Counted from the stretch's first letter, positions 1-8,036 are shown. The stretch is 64,000 nt of DNA from Pseudonocardia sp. TRM90224 (GCF_021245725.1 NZ_JAJGSX010000007.1:1-64000), one strand, 5' to 3'. Notes: generated by a model from the letters alone, not told the origin. A program made the numbers and translations.

Positions 1-53
1 TCCTTCCCGACCGCCATGTCGATCACAGCGGTCGATCTTGGTCCACCCGCGGC

Positions 54-416
54 TTACACCGTTCGCGTGACACGCCCGGTGGGGCCGCCGTGGCGACTCA
101 GTTCACGGCTGATCGTGCACCGTGGGCGACCGAGCCGGCGCGCGATCTCGGCCTGGGAGAGTCCTTCGGCCAGGCCGAGATCGATCAGTTCGCGTTCCGT
201 CTCGGACAGGTACCGCCCCGACGGCGCAGCAAGATCGGGTTTCACCCCGCCAGCCTGGGCGAACCAGCGACGACCGGTCGTTGCCGCCACGCCGACACGA
301 TCAGCGGCTTCTTCCACCGACCCACACACCGACAACGCCTGCCAGAACGCACGAACACGACCACGACACAACCGCGGACGACCCACCACAACACCCCACA
401 AGATCAGGTGTTGCAA
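54..416 (-). pseudogene. IS30-family transposase, N-terminal fragment
   Basis: The 120-residue product begins like actinobacterial IS30 transposases: a GRPRL start, a first helix-turn-helix with VEEAADRVGVAATTGRRWF (residues about 34-52), the linker SGRYLSETERELIDLGLAEG, and a second helix-turn-helix with QAEIARRLGRPRCTISRELSRH (about 89-110). Family members run to roughly 400 residues and carry a DDE catalytic core; here a stop follows directly after the second HTH and no core is visible up to the window edge. I therefore call a truncated, inactive remnant. It lies next to an HNH endonuclease remnant, so this end of the window looks like a graveyard of mobile or repeated genes. Sequence beyond base 1 could hold further pieces. 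Confidence 0.6.
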
Positions 417-685
417 CGACCCTGCGAATCGGAGCGCTCACAAACAGCCAGAACGTCGTTGTCGACGGTCTCTCCGGCGGGGCTGTGGGTGGCGGGCACG
501 CCTTTGGCGCGACCTCGCAGAGCCCGTTGTGTCCTCGCAGAGGTTGTGCGGTCTGCGACGACACCCCCAAGTCTGCGCGGTCCTCCGCAACTTGCGGCTA
601 CCGGACCGTGATGCCGTCGACTTCCAGGAGTGGGACGGTCGTGCTGCCGCCGATCTGCGTGGAGTAGGTCATCGATCCCCGGACC
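417..685. other. gene-free debris between two pseudogenes
   Basis: No reading frame here gives a recognisable protein. The stretch lies between the transposase remnant and the HNH remnant and may hold the frameshifted N-terminal or central part of the DUF222/HNH gene, but I could not align it to that family by eye. Confidence 0.4.
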
Positions 686-1267
686 GTGACCTCGGCGGTG
701 AACTGGTCGTCGGCCACTACGTCGGTCCGGATAGCAATACTGGACTTCGGCGGTGCCATCACCACCAAAGACCTCCGCCAGCTCGCCTGCAACGCCGCCG
801 TCATCCCGATCGTCATGAACAGCGACAGCCGACCACTCGACATCGGCCGCCTCTCCCGCGTCATTCCTGACGGAATGCGACGAGCGGTTGCCGCCCGTGA
901 CCGCGGATGCGCACGGTGCGGCCGCCCGGCGAGTTGGTGCGTCATCCACCACATCATCGAATGGCAGAACGGCGGACCAACCGAAATCACCAACCTGGTC
1001 ATGTCGTGCAGAATGCATCACAGGGAGATTCATTCCACCGAATGGATCGTCCGGATGATCGACGGTCTACCGGAGTTCATTCCACCCAGATATGTCGATC
1101 CGGATCAGGTCCCCCGCCGAAGTCCCCACCACCGTGGCAGGCTCGTGCCATGCACGAGCGACCTGACCTGCGCATCGGCGTCATGGGCCTCGGCGTCCGC
1201 AGCGGCATCGCCGAGTACGCGCACCAGCCGGGCGCCGGGTCGCGGATCGTCGGCGTGTGCGACGTGA
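686..1267 (+). pseudogene. DUF222/13E12-type HNH endonuclease, C-terminal remnant
   Basis: Residues about 16-140 of this frame match the C-terminal third of actinobacterial DUF222/HNH proteins: AITTKDLRQLACNAAVIP, then PLDIGRLSRVIPDGMRRAV, a zinc-binding CARCG, and the HNH core HHIIEWQNGGPTEITNLV followed by CRMHHREIH, ending with DGLPEFIPPRYVDPDQ near base 1130. The last part of the frame, after about 1138, overlaps the start of the next gene in another frame and is not homologous. The family is usually 400-500 residues, so more than half of the protein is missing upstream, and an in-frame TAG at 665-667 separates any earlier part. Such genes are multicopy in Pseudonocardiaceae and Mycobacteriaceae. 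I infer a decayed copy. Confidence 0.7.
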
Positions 1268-2319
1268 ACCCGGCGCGCGTCGCCGCCGCGGTCGCGGCAC
1301 TCGGGACGGACGTCGCCGGCGTCGGCACGCTCGATGAGCTGCTTGCGCTCGGCCTCGACGGGCTGCTCGTCCTCACGCCCGACCAGACGCACGAGTCGAT
1401 CGCGATCGCGGCGCTGGAGGCCAGGGTCGCGGCGTTCGTCGAGAAGCCGCTGGCCATCACGGTCGAGGGCGCCGACGCCGTACTCGACGCCGCCCGCCGC
1501 AGCGGGTCGCGGCTCTACGTCGGGCACAACATGCGGCACATGCCGGTCGTGCTGGCGATGCGCGACCTCATCGCCGCGGGCGCAATCGGCGAGGTGAAAG
1601 CCGTCTGGTGCCGCCACTTCGTGGGGCACGGCGGCGACTTCTACTTCCGCGACTGGCACGCCGACCGGCGCAACACCACAGGGCTGCTGCTGCAGAAGGG
1701 CGCGCACGACCTCGACGTCATCCACTGGCTCGCCGGCGGCTACACCACGCGGGTCAACGCGATGGGCGGGCTGCTCGTCTACAGCGGGAACGGCAATCGC
1801 GTCGACCGCTCCGACCAGCTCATGCGCGACTGGTACGACCCCGAGGCCAACTGGCCGCCGTCGGACCTCTCGCTCAACGAGGTCGTCGACGTCGAGGACC
1901 TCAGCATGATGCACATGACGCTCGACAACGGCGTGCTCGCCAGCTATCAGCAATGCCACTTCACCCCCGACTACTGGCGCAACTACACCGTGCTGGGCAC
2001 GCACGGCCGGCTGGAGAACTTCGGCGACACCGACGGTGCCGTCGTCAAGGTGTGGAGCCGCCGCTCGGGATTCCGCGACGAGCCCGACCACAGCGTCGAC
2101 GTACCGGCCGGCGAGGGGACGCACGGCGGTGCCGACGCGACGATGGTCGCGGAGTTCGTCCGGTTCGTCCGCGACGGCGCCCCGACCCGCACCTCGCCGA
2201 TCGCAGCACGGCAGGCCGTCGCGGCCGGGGTCGCGGCGACGGAGTCGCTGCGCTCCGGCGGCCGACCCGTCGACGTCCTACGCGTCCCCGCACCGCTGCA
2301 GGCGCACTTCACCGCTTGA
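1150..2319 (+). CDS. Gfo/Idh/MocA family NAD(P)-dependent oxidoreductase
   Basis: This 389-residue protein is a sugar or polyol dehydrogenase of the Gfo/Idh/MocA family. The N-terminal Rossmann fold starts with RIGVMGLGVRSGIAEYA and has the family signature VEKPLAIT (about residues 97-104), whose Lys is the usual catalytic residue; the C-terminal half has the typical beta-sheet domain with QKGAHDLDVIHWLAGG. The ATG at 1150 is chosen because it places the Rossmann beta strand at residue 8; an open frame continues upstream without homology. Substrate cannot be read from sequence. It stands alone on this strand, followed by an HxlR-type regulator whose candidate operator begins at its stop codon, so co-regulation is possible but not shown. 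Confidence 0.9.
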   Translation: MHERPDLRIGVMGLGVRSGIAEYAHQPGAGSRIVGVCDVNPARVAAAVAALGTDVAGVGTLDELLALGLDGLLVLTPDQTHESIAIAALEARVAAFVEKPLAITVEGADAVLDAARRSGSRLYVGHNMRHMPVVLAMRDLIAAGAIGEVKAVWCRHFVGHGGDFYFRDWHADRRNTTGLLLQKGAHDLDVIHWLAGGYTTRVNAMGGLLVYSGNGNRVDRSDQLMRDWYDPEANWPPSDLSLNEVVDVEDLSMMHMTLDNGVLASYQQCHFTPDYWRNYTVLGTHGRLENFGDTDGAVVKVWSRRSGFRDEPDHSVDVPAGEGTHGGADATMVAEFVRFVRDGAPTRTSPIAARQAVAAGVAATESLRSGGRPVDVLRVPAPLQAHFTA

Positions 2320-2336
2320 ACGTAAGCGACTTACGT
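2320..2336. promoter_or_regulatory. candidate HxlR operator and promoter
   Basis: A perfect inverted repeat, ACGTAAG-cga-CTTACGT, sits directly upstream of a good sigma-70-type promoter for the HxlR gene: TTGTGA at 2338-2343, a 17-base spacer, and TAGTGT at 2361-2366, 7 bases before the GTG start. The position suits autoregulation by the HxlR protein. Binding itself is inferred. Confidence 0.5.
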
Positions 2337-2373
2337 CTTGTGAGGGCACTTATCTTTCGTTAGTGTCCCGGAC

Positions 2374-2712
2374 GTGGACCTCACCGACAGTGCGTTCTGC
2401 CCGCGCTACCACCGCGCCGTCGAGCTCATCGGGAAGCGCTGGACCGGGGTCGTGCTGCGGGCGATGCTGCTCGACGTCACCCGCTTCGCCGACCTGCGGG
2501 CCGTCGTCCCGGGGCTCTCCGATCGCATGCTGGCCGAGCGGCTCAAGGAGCTGCAGGACGAGGGCGTCGTCGAGCGGATCGTGCACGACGAGACACCGGT
2601 GCGGATCGAGTACCGGCTCACGCAGAAGGGGCGTGAGCTGCACGACGCGGTCTACGCGCTCAGCAGGTGGGCCGACCGCTGGATCCCCGTCGAACCGGTG
2701 CCCGTGAGCTGA
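2374..2712 (+). CDS. HxlR-family winged-helix transcriptional regulator
   Basis: The 112-residue product is a single HxlR winged-helix domain, the normal family size: CPRYHRAVELIGKRWTGVVLRAMLL at residues about 9-33, the recognition region FADLRAVVPGLSDRMLAERLKELQDEGVVER, and a wing with YRLTQKGRELHDAV. The single Cys near the N-terminus is common in the family and in some members senses thiol or carbonyl stress. The GTG start is 7 bases after a -10 element, so the mRNA is probably leaderless. The next gene in the same direction, 129 bases on, is an MFS exporter; HxlR regulators often control an adjacent pump or reductase, which is the likely role here. Confidence 0.93.
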   Translation: MDLTDSAFCPRYHRAVELIGKRWTGVVLRAMLLDVTRFADLRAVVPGLSDRMLAERLKELQDEGVVERIVHDETPVRIEYRLTQKGRELHDAVYALSRWADRWIPVEPVPVS

Positions 2713-2717
2713 TCCAC

Positions 2718-2734
2718 CGCCCGCACCGCGGGCG
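2718..2734 (+). terminator. short GC hairpin after the HxlR gene
   Basis: CGCCCGC-acc-GCGGGCG forms a perfect 7-base stem with a 3-base loop a few bases after the stop codon. There is no T-run, as is usual for actinomycete terminators. It would separate the regulator transcript from the downstream exporter. Confidence 0.35.
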
Positions 2735-2841
2735 ACACGAACACAACCACATCCACCCGACACCGTCGGGCACTCACCGCTGCGCGCAAAACCGTTCCAC
2801 GGCGCGCAGGCGATGGCGGCTGCCCGCAGAACGGAGCTCCC

Positions 2842-4092
2842 GTGACCCTGCCCGAACGCCCGACCCCACGCATGTGGCTGGGCGTGCTCACCGTTTCCCT
2901 CGGCATCTTCTCGATGATCACCGCGGAGCAGCTGCCGGTCGGGTTGATCCCGGCCATCGCACAGCAGCTCGACGTCTCCACCGGGGTGGCCGGCCAGACC
3001 GTCACCGTTCCGGGTGTCGTCGCGGCGTTCTCCGCGATCGGCCTGCCACTGCTGATCGGCAGGTTGGACCGGCGCGTGCTGCTGGCGGCGCTGCTCGCGG
3101 TGATGGCCGTTGCGAGCACCGTCTCGGCGTTGGCGCCCAACTACACCGTCCTGATCGTGTCGCGCCTCTTCGTCGGGATCACCATCGGCGGGTTCTGGGC
3201 CGTCGCGGGCAGCCTCGCGATGCGGCTGGTCCCCGGCGCGTACCTGCCGCGGGCGATGGTGCTGATCTTCGGCGGGGTCGGCGCCGCGGCCGTGCTCGGG
3301 GTGCCGATCGGGACGGTCGTCGGCGACTGGCTCGGCTGGCGCGCCGCGTTCGGCGCGCTCGGCGGTCTGAGCGCGCTCGTGCTGCTCGCGGCGCTGACGC
3401 TGCTGCCGCGCCTCCCGGCCGCCGAGCCGGTCCGCCTGCCCACCCTGCGTGCGCAGCTGCGCAACGGGCCACTGGTTGCGGGCATCGTCGCCACCGGCCT
3501 CCTCGTCGCCGGCCACTACGGCGCCTACACGTTCGTCAGCCCGGCGCTGCTCGCCATCTCCGGTGTCGACGCCGGTGTCGTCGGCGTACTTCTGCTCGGG
3601 TACGGCGCGCTTGGCATGGTCGCGAACGTGATCGCGGGCCCGCGGGCCGCGCGGTTCCCCGGCCGCACCGCCGCGGTGATCGTCATCGCGCTCGGCTCGA
3701 CGCTCGCCCTGTTCCCGCTGCTCGGGACGAACCCGTGGAGCGGTGCGGCGCTCCTGATGATCTGGGGGCTCGCGTACGGCGGGGCGCCCGTCTTGTTGCA
3801 GACCTGGGTCCTGCGGGCGGCGCCGGCGAGCGCCGAGGCCGCGTCGGCGGTCTACTGCTTCGTGTTCAACCTCGCCATCGCGTTCGGGGCCGCGGCGGGC
3901 GGGCTCGTCGTCGACGCGATGGGTGTGCCGAGCGTGCTTTGGCTCGGCGCGGCGCTCGTGCTGCTGGTCCTGCTGACCGTGCGACGGGCGCCGCAGTCCG
4001 ATCACATGTCGACGACCACCTCGTCGCGCGGACGCGCGCAACACACGAGCACGGTGCCAGGTGAAGGCTCTTCCAGCGGTGCTGGCGAGTAG
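2842..4092 (+). CDS. MFS transporter (DHA1 type drug exporter)
   Basis: A 416-residue membrane protein with twelve predicted hydrophobic segments. It has the DHA1 features ITAEQLPVGLIPAI in the first segment, the motif-A-like loop GRLDRRVLLAALL, and motif C-like VGAAAVLGVPIGTVVGDWLGWRAAF in segment 5. This resembles the sugar-efflux/chloramphenicol-resistance branch of MFS. Substrate is unknown. The last 30 residues after RRAPQSDHM are polar and overlap the 3 prime end of the convergent gene by 91 bases, so this tail is probably an extension created by loss of an earlier stop. Likely paired with the upstream HxlR regulator. Confidence 0.92.
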   Translation: MTLPERPTPRMWLGVLTVSLGIFSMITAEQLPVGLIPAIAQQLDVSTGVAGQTVTVPGVVAAFSAIGLPLLIGRLDRRVLLAALLAVMAVASTVSALAPNYTVLIVSRLFVGITIGGFWAVAGSLAMRLVPGAYLPRAMVLIFGGVGAAAVLGVPIGTVVGDWLGWRAAFGALGGLSALVLLAALTLLPRLPAAEPVRLPTLRAQLRNGPLVAGIVATGLLVAGHYGAYTFVSPALLAISGVDAGVVGVLLLGYGALGMVANVIAGPRAARFPGRTAAVIVIALGSTLALFPLLGTNPWSGAALLMIWGLAYGGAPVLLQTWVLRAAPASAEAASAVYCFVFNLAIAFGAAAGGLVVDAMGVPSVLWLGAALVLLVLLTVRRAPQSDHMSTTTSSRGRAQHTSTVPGEGSSSGAGE

Positions 4093-5672
4093 TCGACCGT
4101 GCCGGAGAGCAGCGGCGTCTCACACGTACGGCACACCCCGGAGCGACACTGCCAGCGCGCGGGCACGTCGCACGCCTCCGCGAACTCCAGGAGGCTCGAT
4201 CGGCGGGTATCGAATGGCGCTGTGACGCCGCTGCGCGCGAATGTCACCCGCGGGCCGGTGCCCGGCTCCCCGGCCGGCAGGTGCGGTGCGCGGCCGGTCG
4301 TGCCGACGATCCCCGGCCTGATCGCGGCGAGCGCACCGAACGTCTCGCTGCGGATTCTCGCCGCGTCGAGGCCGGCCGCCCGCAGGCCGGTCGACACGTC
4401 GGCCATGAATCCCGCCGGCCCGCACACGTAGGCGGTCGCGTCGGCGGGGAGCCCTAGTTCCGCGATCCGCTCCGCGGTGAGCCGCTCGCCCGCGGCGCTG
4501 TGGAAGACGCGGGTGCGGGCGCACGGCAGCGTGGCCAGCAGCTCGTGCGCCTCCGCGGCGAACGCCTGCTCGTCGGGTGTGCGGGCCGCGTGCAGCCACC
4601 ACACCTCGCGCGTGGTGCGTTCCGCGGCGAGCCGGTGCAGCATCGCCAGGACCGGGGTGATGCCGATCCCGGCCGAGACGAGCACGACGGGCGCCGCGCC
4701 GTCGTCGAGCACGAACTCGCCGCGCGGGGCGGCGGCCTCGACGGTCGTGCCCGGTCGCACCGTGTCGTGGATGTAGCCGCTGACGGCGCCGCCGAGTTCA
4801 CGCTTGACGCTGATCCGGTACGCGCCCGGCGCCGCCGACAGCGAGTAGCTGCGCACCCCCACCGGCGATCGCAGCGTGAGGTACTGGCCCGGCCGGGCGC
4901 TCGGGAGGGCCACGCCCTCGGGGTCGGCGAGGTGGATCGACGACACCGCCGCGCTCTCGCGGACCACGTCGGTGACGGTCAGCGCACGGAATCCTGCCCA
5001 CGCCGGCTCGTCCTTCGTGGTCTGGTGCTCCGCCTCCGCGAGCAGCTGCCGCAGCGACGCCTGCCAGCCCGGGCTCAGCGCGGGGATCCGCACCGCACGC
5101 CGCAGCGTGTCGAGGTCGCGGTCGGGCAGGTACAGCAGCGCGTCGGCATCGGCAACGCTGACCCGCTCCGGCCCGGTCGCGGTCCGGACGATCGGGTCGC
5201 CCGCCCGCACCCGGCCCTCCCGCACCACCCGCATGTAGAAGCCGGGCCGGTGGTGCGCCACGAGCAGCGCCGCCAGCTGCGGTTCCCCGATCCGCAGGCC
5301 GGCGCGATAGCAGGTGACCCGCGGCTGGCTCACCTCGAACTCGGCCTCGCCGATCCGGTAGCGGTCGCCGATGCAGACCTCGGTGTCGGCGAGACCCTCG
5401 ACGGTGAGGTTCTCCGCGAACGTGCCGGGTTCGAGGTGGCCGCGGCCCAGGCGCTCGCTCCAGTACCGGTACGACTCGAGCTGGTAGACGAGCACGGCCC
5501 GGTTGGGCCCGCCGTGACCGGCCGTGTCGCCCTGCCCGTCGCCGTCGATGCCCAGGCGACGTGCGGTGCCGCCGCCGTCGACGGGGTACTTCCAGGCGCC
5601 GGTGTGCACCGTGGCGCCGTTCCATTCGACGTCGCGGGGCTCCCCGACGTTGACCGAGACAAGTGTGGGCAT
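4002..5672 (-). CDS. MOSC domain-flavodoxin reductase-[2Fe-2S] ferredoxin fusion
   Basis: A 556-residue multidomain redox protein. Residues about 1-215 form a YiiM-like MOSC domain with GDTAGHGGPNRAVLVYQ and the Cys-containing QPRVTCYRAG, a probable molybdenum-cofactor ligand. Residues about 230-330 are a flavin-binding ferredoxin-reductase domain with RSYSLSAAP, followed by a nucleotide-binding domain with VVLVSAGIGITPVLAML. The C-terminus is a plant-type [2Fe-2S] ferredoxin with Cys at 509, 514, 517 and 544/545. Electrons could pass from NAD(P)H through flavin and Fe-S to the molybdenum site, as in YiiM/YcbX-type systems that reduce N-hydroxylated compounds. It is 18 bases downstream of, and co-directional with, an SDR gene. 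Function of the fusion is inferred from domains. Confidence 0.9.
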   Translation of the reverse strand: MPTLVSVNVGEPRDVEWNGATVHTGAWKYPVDGGGTARRLGIDGDGQGDTAGHGGPNRAVLVYQLESYRYWSERLGRGHLEPGTFAENLTVEGLADTEVCIGDRYRIGEAEFEVSQPRVTCYRAGLRIGEPQLAALLVAHHRPGFYMRVVREGRVRAGDPIVRTATGPERVSVADADALLYLPDRDLDTLRRAVRIPALSPGWQASLRQLLAEAEHQTTKDEPAWAGFRALTVTDVVRESAAVSSIHLADPEGVALPSARPGQYLTLRSPVGVRSYSLSAAPGAYRISVKRELGGAVSGYIHDTVRPGTTVEAAAPRGEFVLDDGAAPVVLVSAGIGITPVLAMLHRLAAERTTREVWWLHAARTPDEQAFAAEAHELLATLPCARTRVFHSAAGERLTAERIAELGLPADATAYVCGPAGFMADVSTGLRAAGLDAARIRSETFGALAAIRPGIVGTTGRAPHLPAGEPGTGPRVTFARSGVTAPFDTRRSSLLEFAEACDVPARWQCRSGVCRTCETPLLSGTVDYSPAPLEEPSPGTVLVCCARPRDEVVVDM

Positions 5673-5690
5673 GACCGCTCCGATCTGCTG

Positions 5691-6416
5691 TCAGGTGAGC
5701 GCTTCGCCGCCGTCGACGGCCAGCGTGACCCCGGTGAGGAACGTGGCGGTCAGCGCGTAGAGCACCGCGCCCGCGATGTCCTGCGCGGTGCCGATCCGGC
5801 GGGCGGGGTTGCGTTCGCCCTGGTCGGCGAACATCGCCGCCTTGCCCTCCGCGCCGAGCCCGTCCCAGGCGCCCGTGTCGACGACGCCGGGCGAGATGGC
5901 GTTGACCCGCACCGGCGCAAGCTCGAGCGCGAGCGAGCGGGTCAGCGTGTCGGCGGCGCCGTTGGTGATCGCGACGGCCAGCGTCCCGATGGCGATCTTG
6001 AAGGCGGCGACGCCCGAGAACAGCACGATCGAGCCGCCCGCGTCGATCCGCGGGCCGAGGTGCTTGGCCAGCATGAGCGGGCCGAGCACCTTGGTGTTCA
6101 GCGACGCCAGCACGGCGTCCCGATCCAGGTCCGCGAGCCGCCCGCGGGCGCGCGCCGACGCGGTGCTGACGACGTGGTCGAGGGAGCCGAGCCGTTCCCC
6201 GAGCGCGACGATCGAGGCGTCGTCGGTGACGTCGACGGTCTCGACGGTGATCCGGTCCTCGCCGGCGTACGCGGCGGCCAGCGCGTCGGCGTTGCGGCCG
6301 GCTGCGACGACGTTCGCCCCGGCGTCCCGCGCGGCGAGCACAACGGCGCGGGCGATCCCGCTACCGCGGCCGACGACGAGCACGGTGCGGTCCTGCAGCT
6401 GGCCGATCTCAGTCAT
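5691..6416 (-). CDS. atypical short-chain dehydrogenase (SDR) lacking the YxxxK pair
   Basis: The 241-residue length and the landmarks are SDR-like: VLVVGRGSGIARAVVLAARDAGANVV as nucleotide-binding turn, DVTDD, LNTKV, VLFSG, and TRSLALELAPVRVNAISPG. Aligning TRSLALELAP with typical SDRs puts Val148 and Asn152 where the catalytic Tyr and Lys normally lie, so the usual proton relay is absent. A related subgroup with a TNGA stretch at this point exists among bacterial SDRs, so this is probably a family trait, not decay. It is divergent from a CGNR regulator with only 99 bases between starts, and it lies upstream of the MOSC fusion gene, so the two may form one operon controlled by that regulator. 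Confidence 0.9.
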   Translation of the reverse strand: MTEIGQLQDRTVLVVGRGSGIARAVVLAARDAGANVVAAGRNADALAAAYAGEDRITVETVDVTDDASIVALGERLGSLDHVVSTASARARGRLADLDRDAVLASLNTKVLGPLMLAKHLGPRIDAGGSIVLFSGVAAFKIAIGTLAVAITNGAADTLTRSLALELAPVRVNAISPGVVDTGAWDGLGAEGKAAMFADQGERNPARRIGTAQDIAGAVLYALTATFLTGVTLAVDGGEALT

Positions 6417-6431
6417 GGCTAACTACCCATC

Positions 6432-6509
6432 GTTGAATAGTTGGTTAGGTTTCCAGGAATCACACACCGCGGATATCTAACTTGTCAACGACAGCATCAC
6501 GGTTAGAAT
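6432..6509. promoter_or_regulatory. divergent promoter region with inverted repeat for the CGNR gene
   Basis: For the rightward gene TTGTCA (6482-6487) and TAGAAT (6504-6509) are spaced by 16 bases and the ATG follows 6 bases later, giving a leaderless transcript. Two related arms, GTTGAATAGTTGGTTAG at 6432-6448 and CTAACTTGTCAAC at 6477-6489, form an imperfect inverted repeat; the second arm covers the -35 element. This is a plausible operator for the CGNR protein on both divergent genes. Confidence 0.45.
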
Positions 6510-6515
6510 CGTGTC

Positions 6516-7031
6516 ATGAAGCACACGGTGGACCCGGATGGCGAGGTCGTCCTGCTCGACCTGCTCAACACCACGCCGGTCACCGCGGACGGTCCGACCG
6601 ACCTGCTGGCCGACGACGCCGCCGCGACCGCGTGGGCCCGCGCCCGCGGCGGCGTGGGCTCAGCGGCGGAGGCGACGCACCTGCGCCGCGTCCGCGACCG
6701 GCTGCAGGCCGTCGTGCGAGGGGCGGAGCCGGCGAGCGCGCTCGGGCCCGCACTGCGTGGGGTGCGCCTGGTTCCCGACATCGACGGCACCGGCCTGAGC
6801 TGGCGCCTCGACACCGACGACGACCGGCGCCTCGCCGCCCGCGCGCTCCTGGCGTGGGGCCGGGTGCAGGAGCAGCTGCCCGGCCGGCTGCGCCCGTGCG
6901 CGAACGACGAGTGCCACCTGTTCCTGCTCGACCGCAGCCGTCCCAACACCGCCCGCTGGTGCTCGATGAAGGTCTGCGGCAACCGGCTGAAGGCCCGCCG
7001 GCACTACCAGCGCAGCCAGCAGGGGGAATAG
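6516..7031 (+). CDS. CGNR zinc-finger/ABATE-domain transcriptional regulator
   Basis: A 171-residue protein with the two-part CGNR architecture. The N-terminal ABATE-type region carries VVLLDLLNTTPV and a helical stretch to about residue 120. The C-terminal zinc ribbon shows CANDECHLFLLDRSRPNTARWCSMKVCGNRLKARRHYQR, with ligands in the pairs C-x4-C and C-x4-C and the name-giving CGNR. Family members are stress-responsive or ligand-responsive DNA-binding proteins. It is divergent from the SDR/MOSC-fusion genes and shares a promoter region with an inverted repeat, so those genes are the probable targets. The start ATG is supported by a -10 element directly upstream. Confidence 0.88.
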   Translation: MKHTVDPDGEVVLLDLLNTTPVTADGPTDLLADDAAATAWARARGGVGSAAEATHLRRVRDRLQAVVRGAEPASALGPALRGVRLVPDIDGTGLSWRLDTDDDRRLAARALLAWGRVQEQLPGRLRPCANDECHLFLLDRSRPNTARWCSMKVCGNRLKARRHYQRSQQGE

Positions 7032-7037
7032 CCCACG

Positions 7038-8003
7038 TCAGACCAGCAGCAGGCTCTTCCCGATGAACCTGCGCGCCTCGATGTCGGCGTGCGCCTCGGC
7101 CGCCGCACCCAGCGGGTAGGTCCGGCCGATGATCGGGGCGAGCCGGCCGGCGGCGGTCTCGTCCAGCACGTGCCGGACGCGCCGCGGGCCGTCCGTCCAC
7201 AGTCCCGGCAGCTGCGACATACCGAGCACCCGCACCCGCCGGTCCGTCCCGCTCAACGCCGCCTCGGAACCGCTGCTCATGCCGTAGCCGGAGAACCGGC
7301 CACCGTCCACCAGCAGGTTCGCCGCCGCCACCCCGACCGAGCCGCCGACGCCGTCGAACACGACGTCCAGGCCGTGCCCGCCGGTGATCGAACGCACCGC
7401 GTCGGACCAGCCGGCTGCCGAGTAGTCGACCGCGGCCACACCGAGCGCACGCGCGGCACTCAGCTTGTCCGCACCGCGGACGGCCGCGATGACGGTCGCG
7501 CCGGTCCGCACGAGGAGCTGCACCAGCAGGTTGCCGAGTCCGCCGACTCCCGGCGCGACCAGCACCCGTTCGGCCGCGCGCACCGGGGTGACCTCGAGCA
7601 GGCCCAGCGCGGTGCTCCCGTCGTCCATGACAGCCATCGCGCTGCGCAGGTCCATCCCCGCCGGCAGCGGGAACGACGTCTCCGGTCGTCCGACCACCGT
7701 GTCGGCGTATCCACCGCCGTAGGCCTCGCCGGCACGGGTGACCACAGTGGCGCCGAGCCAGCCCTCGTCGACGTCGTCACCGATGGCATCGACCGTGCCC
7801 GCGACCCCGCTGCCCGGCACGTACGGCGGCGCGACGGCGAACACCGCCGGCCCCTTGCCCGCCCTGATCCGGGCGTCCATCCAGACGACGTTGACCACAC
7901 CGACGGCGACGCGGATCTCACCCCTCCCGGGCTCGGGTGTCGGCAGCTCGACGGGCTCGAGGACGTCGGGAGCACCGAACCTGGTCACCATGATCGCTCG
8001 CAT
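7038..8003 (-). CDS. quinone oxidoreductase-type MDR (zinc-independent alcohol dehydrogenase-like)
   Basis: The 321-residue product belongs to the medium-chain dehydrogenase/reductase superfamily, quinone-oxidoreductase branch. It begins MRAIMVTRFGAPDVLEPVELP, has the GroES-like domain with PYVPGSGVAGTVDAIG, and a Rossmann domain with VLVAPGVGGLGNLLVQL (about residues 147-163), the NADPH-binding turn. Catalytic zinc ligands of classic alcohol dehydrogenases are not evident. The likely activity is NADPH-dependent reduction of quinones or enones. It starts 33 bases after the FAD monooxygenase on the same strand, so the pair is probably one transcript handling an aromatic substrate. Confidence 0.9.
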   Translation of the reverse strand: MRAIMVTRFGAPDVLEPVELPTPEPGRGEIRVAVGVVNVVWMDARIRAGKGPAVFAVAPPYVPGSGVAGTVDAIGDDVDEGWLGATVVTRAGEAYGGGYADTVVGRPETSFPLPAGMDLRSAMAVMDDGSTALGLLEVTPVRAAERVLVAPGVGGLGNLLVQLLVRTGATVIAAVRGADKLSAARALGVAAVDYSAAGWSDAVRSITGGHGLDVVFDGVGGSVGVAAANLLVDGGRFSGYGMSSGSEAALSGTDRRVRVLGMSQLPGLWTDGPRRVRHVLDETAAGRLAPIIGRTYPLGAAAEAHADIEARRFIGKSLLLV

Positions 8004-8036
8004 GGCCCAAGCCTGGAACCTGCACCCGACTCGAGG

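Noticed and set aside
598..1002. 134-codon minus-strand frame with a protein-like end near 600-700
   Set aside because: It is antisense to the HNH remnant, whose plus-strand reading is clearly homologous; the end looks protein-like only by chance.
2350..4044. 564-codon open frame on the minus strand
   Set aside because: It is antisense to the HxlR and MFS genes, very rich in Arg, Asp and Gly, with no motif; a shadow frame of GC-rich DNA.
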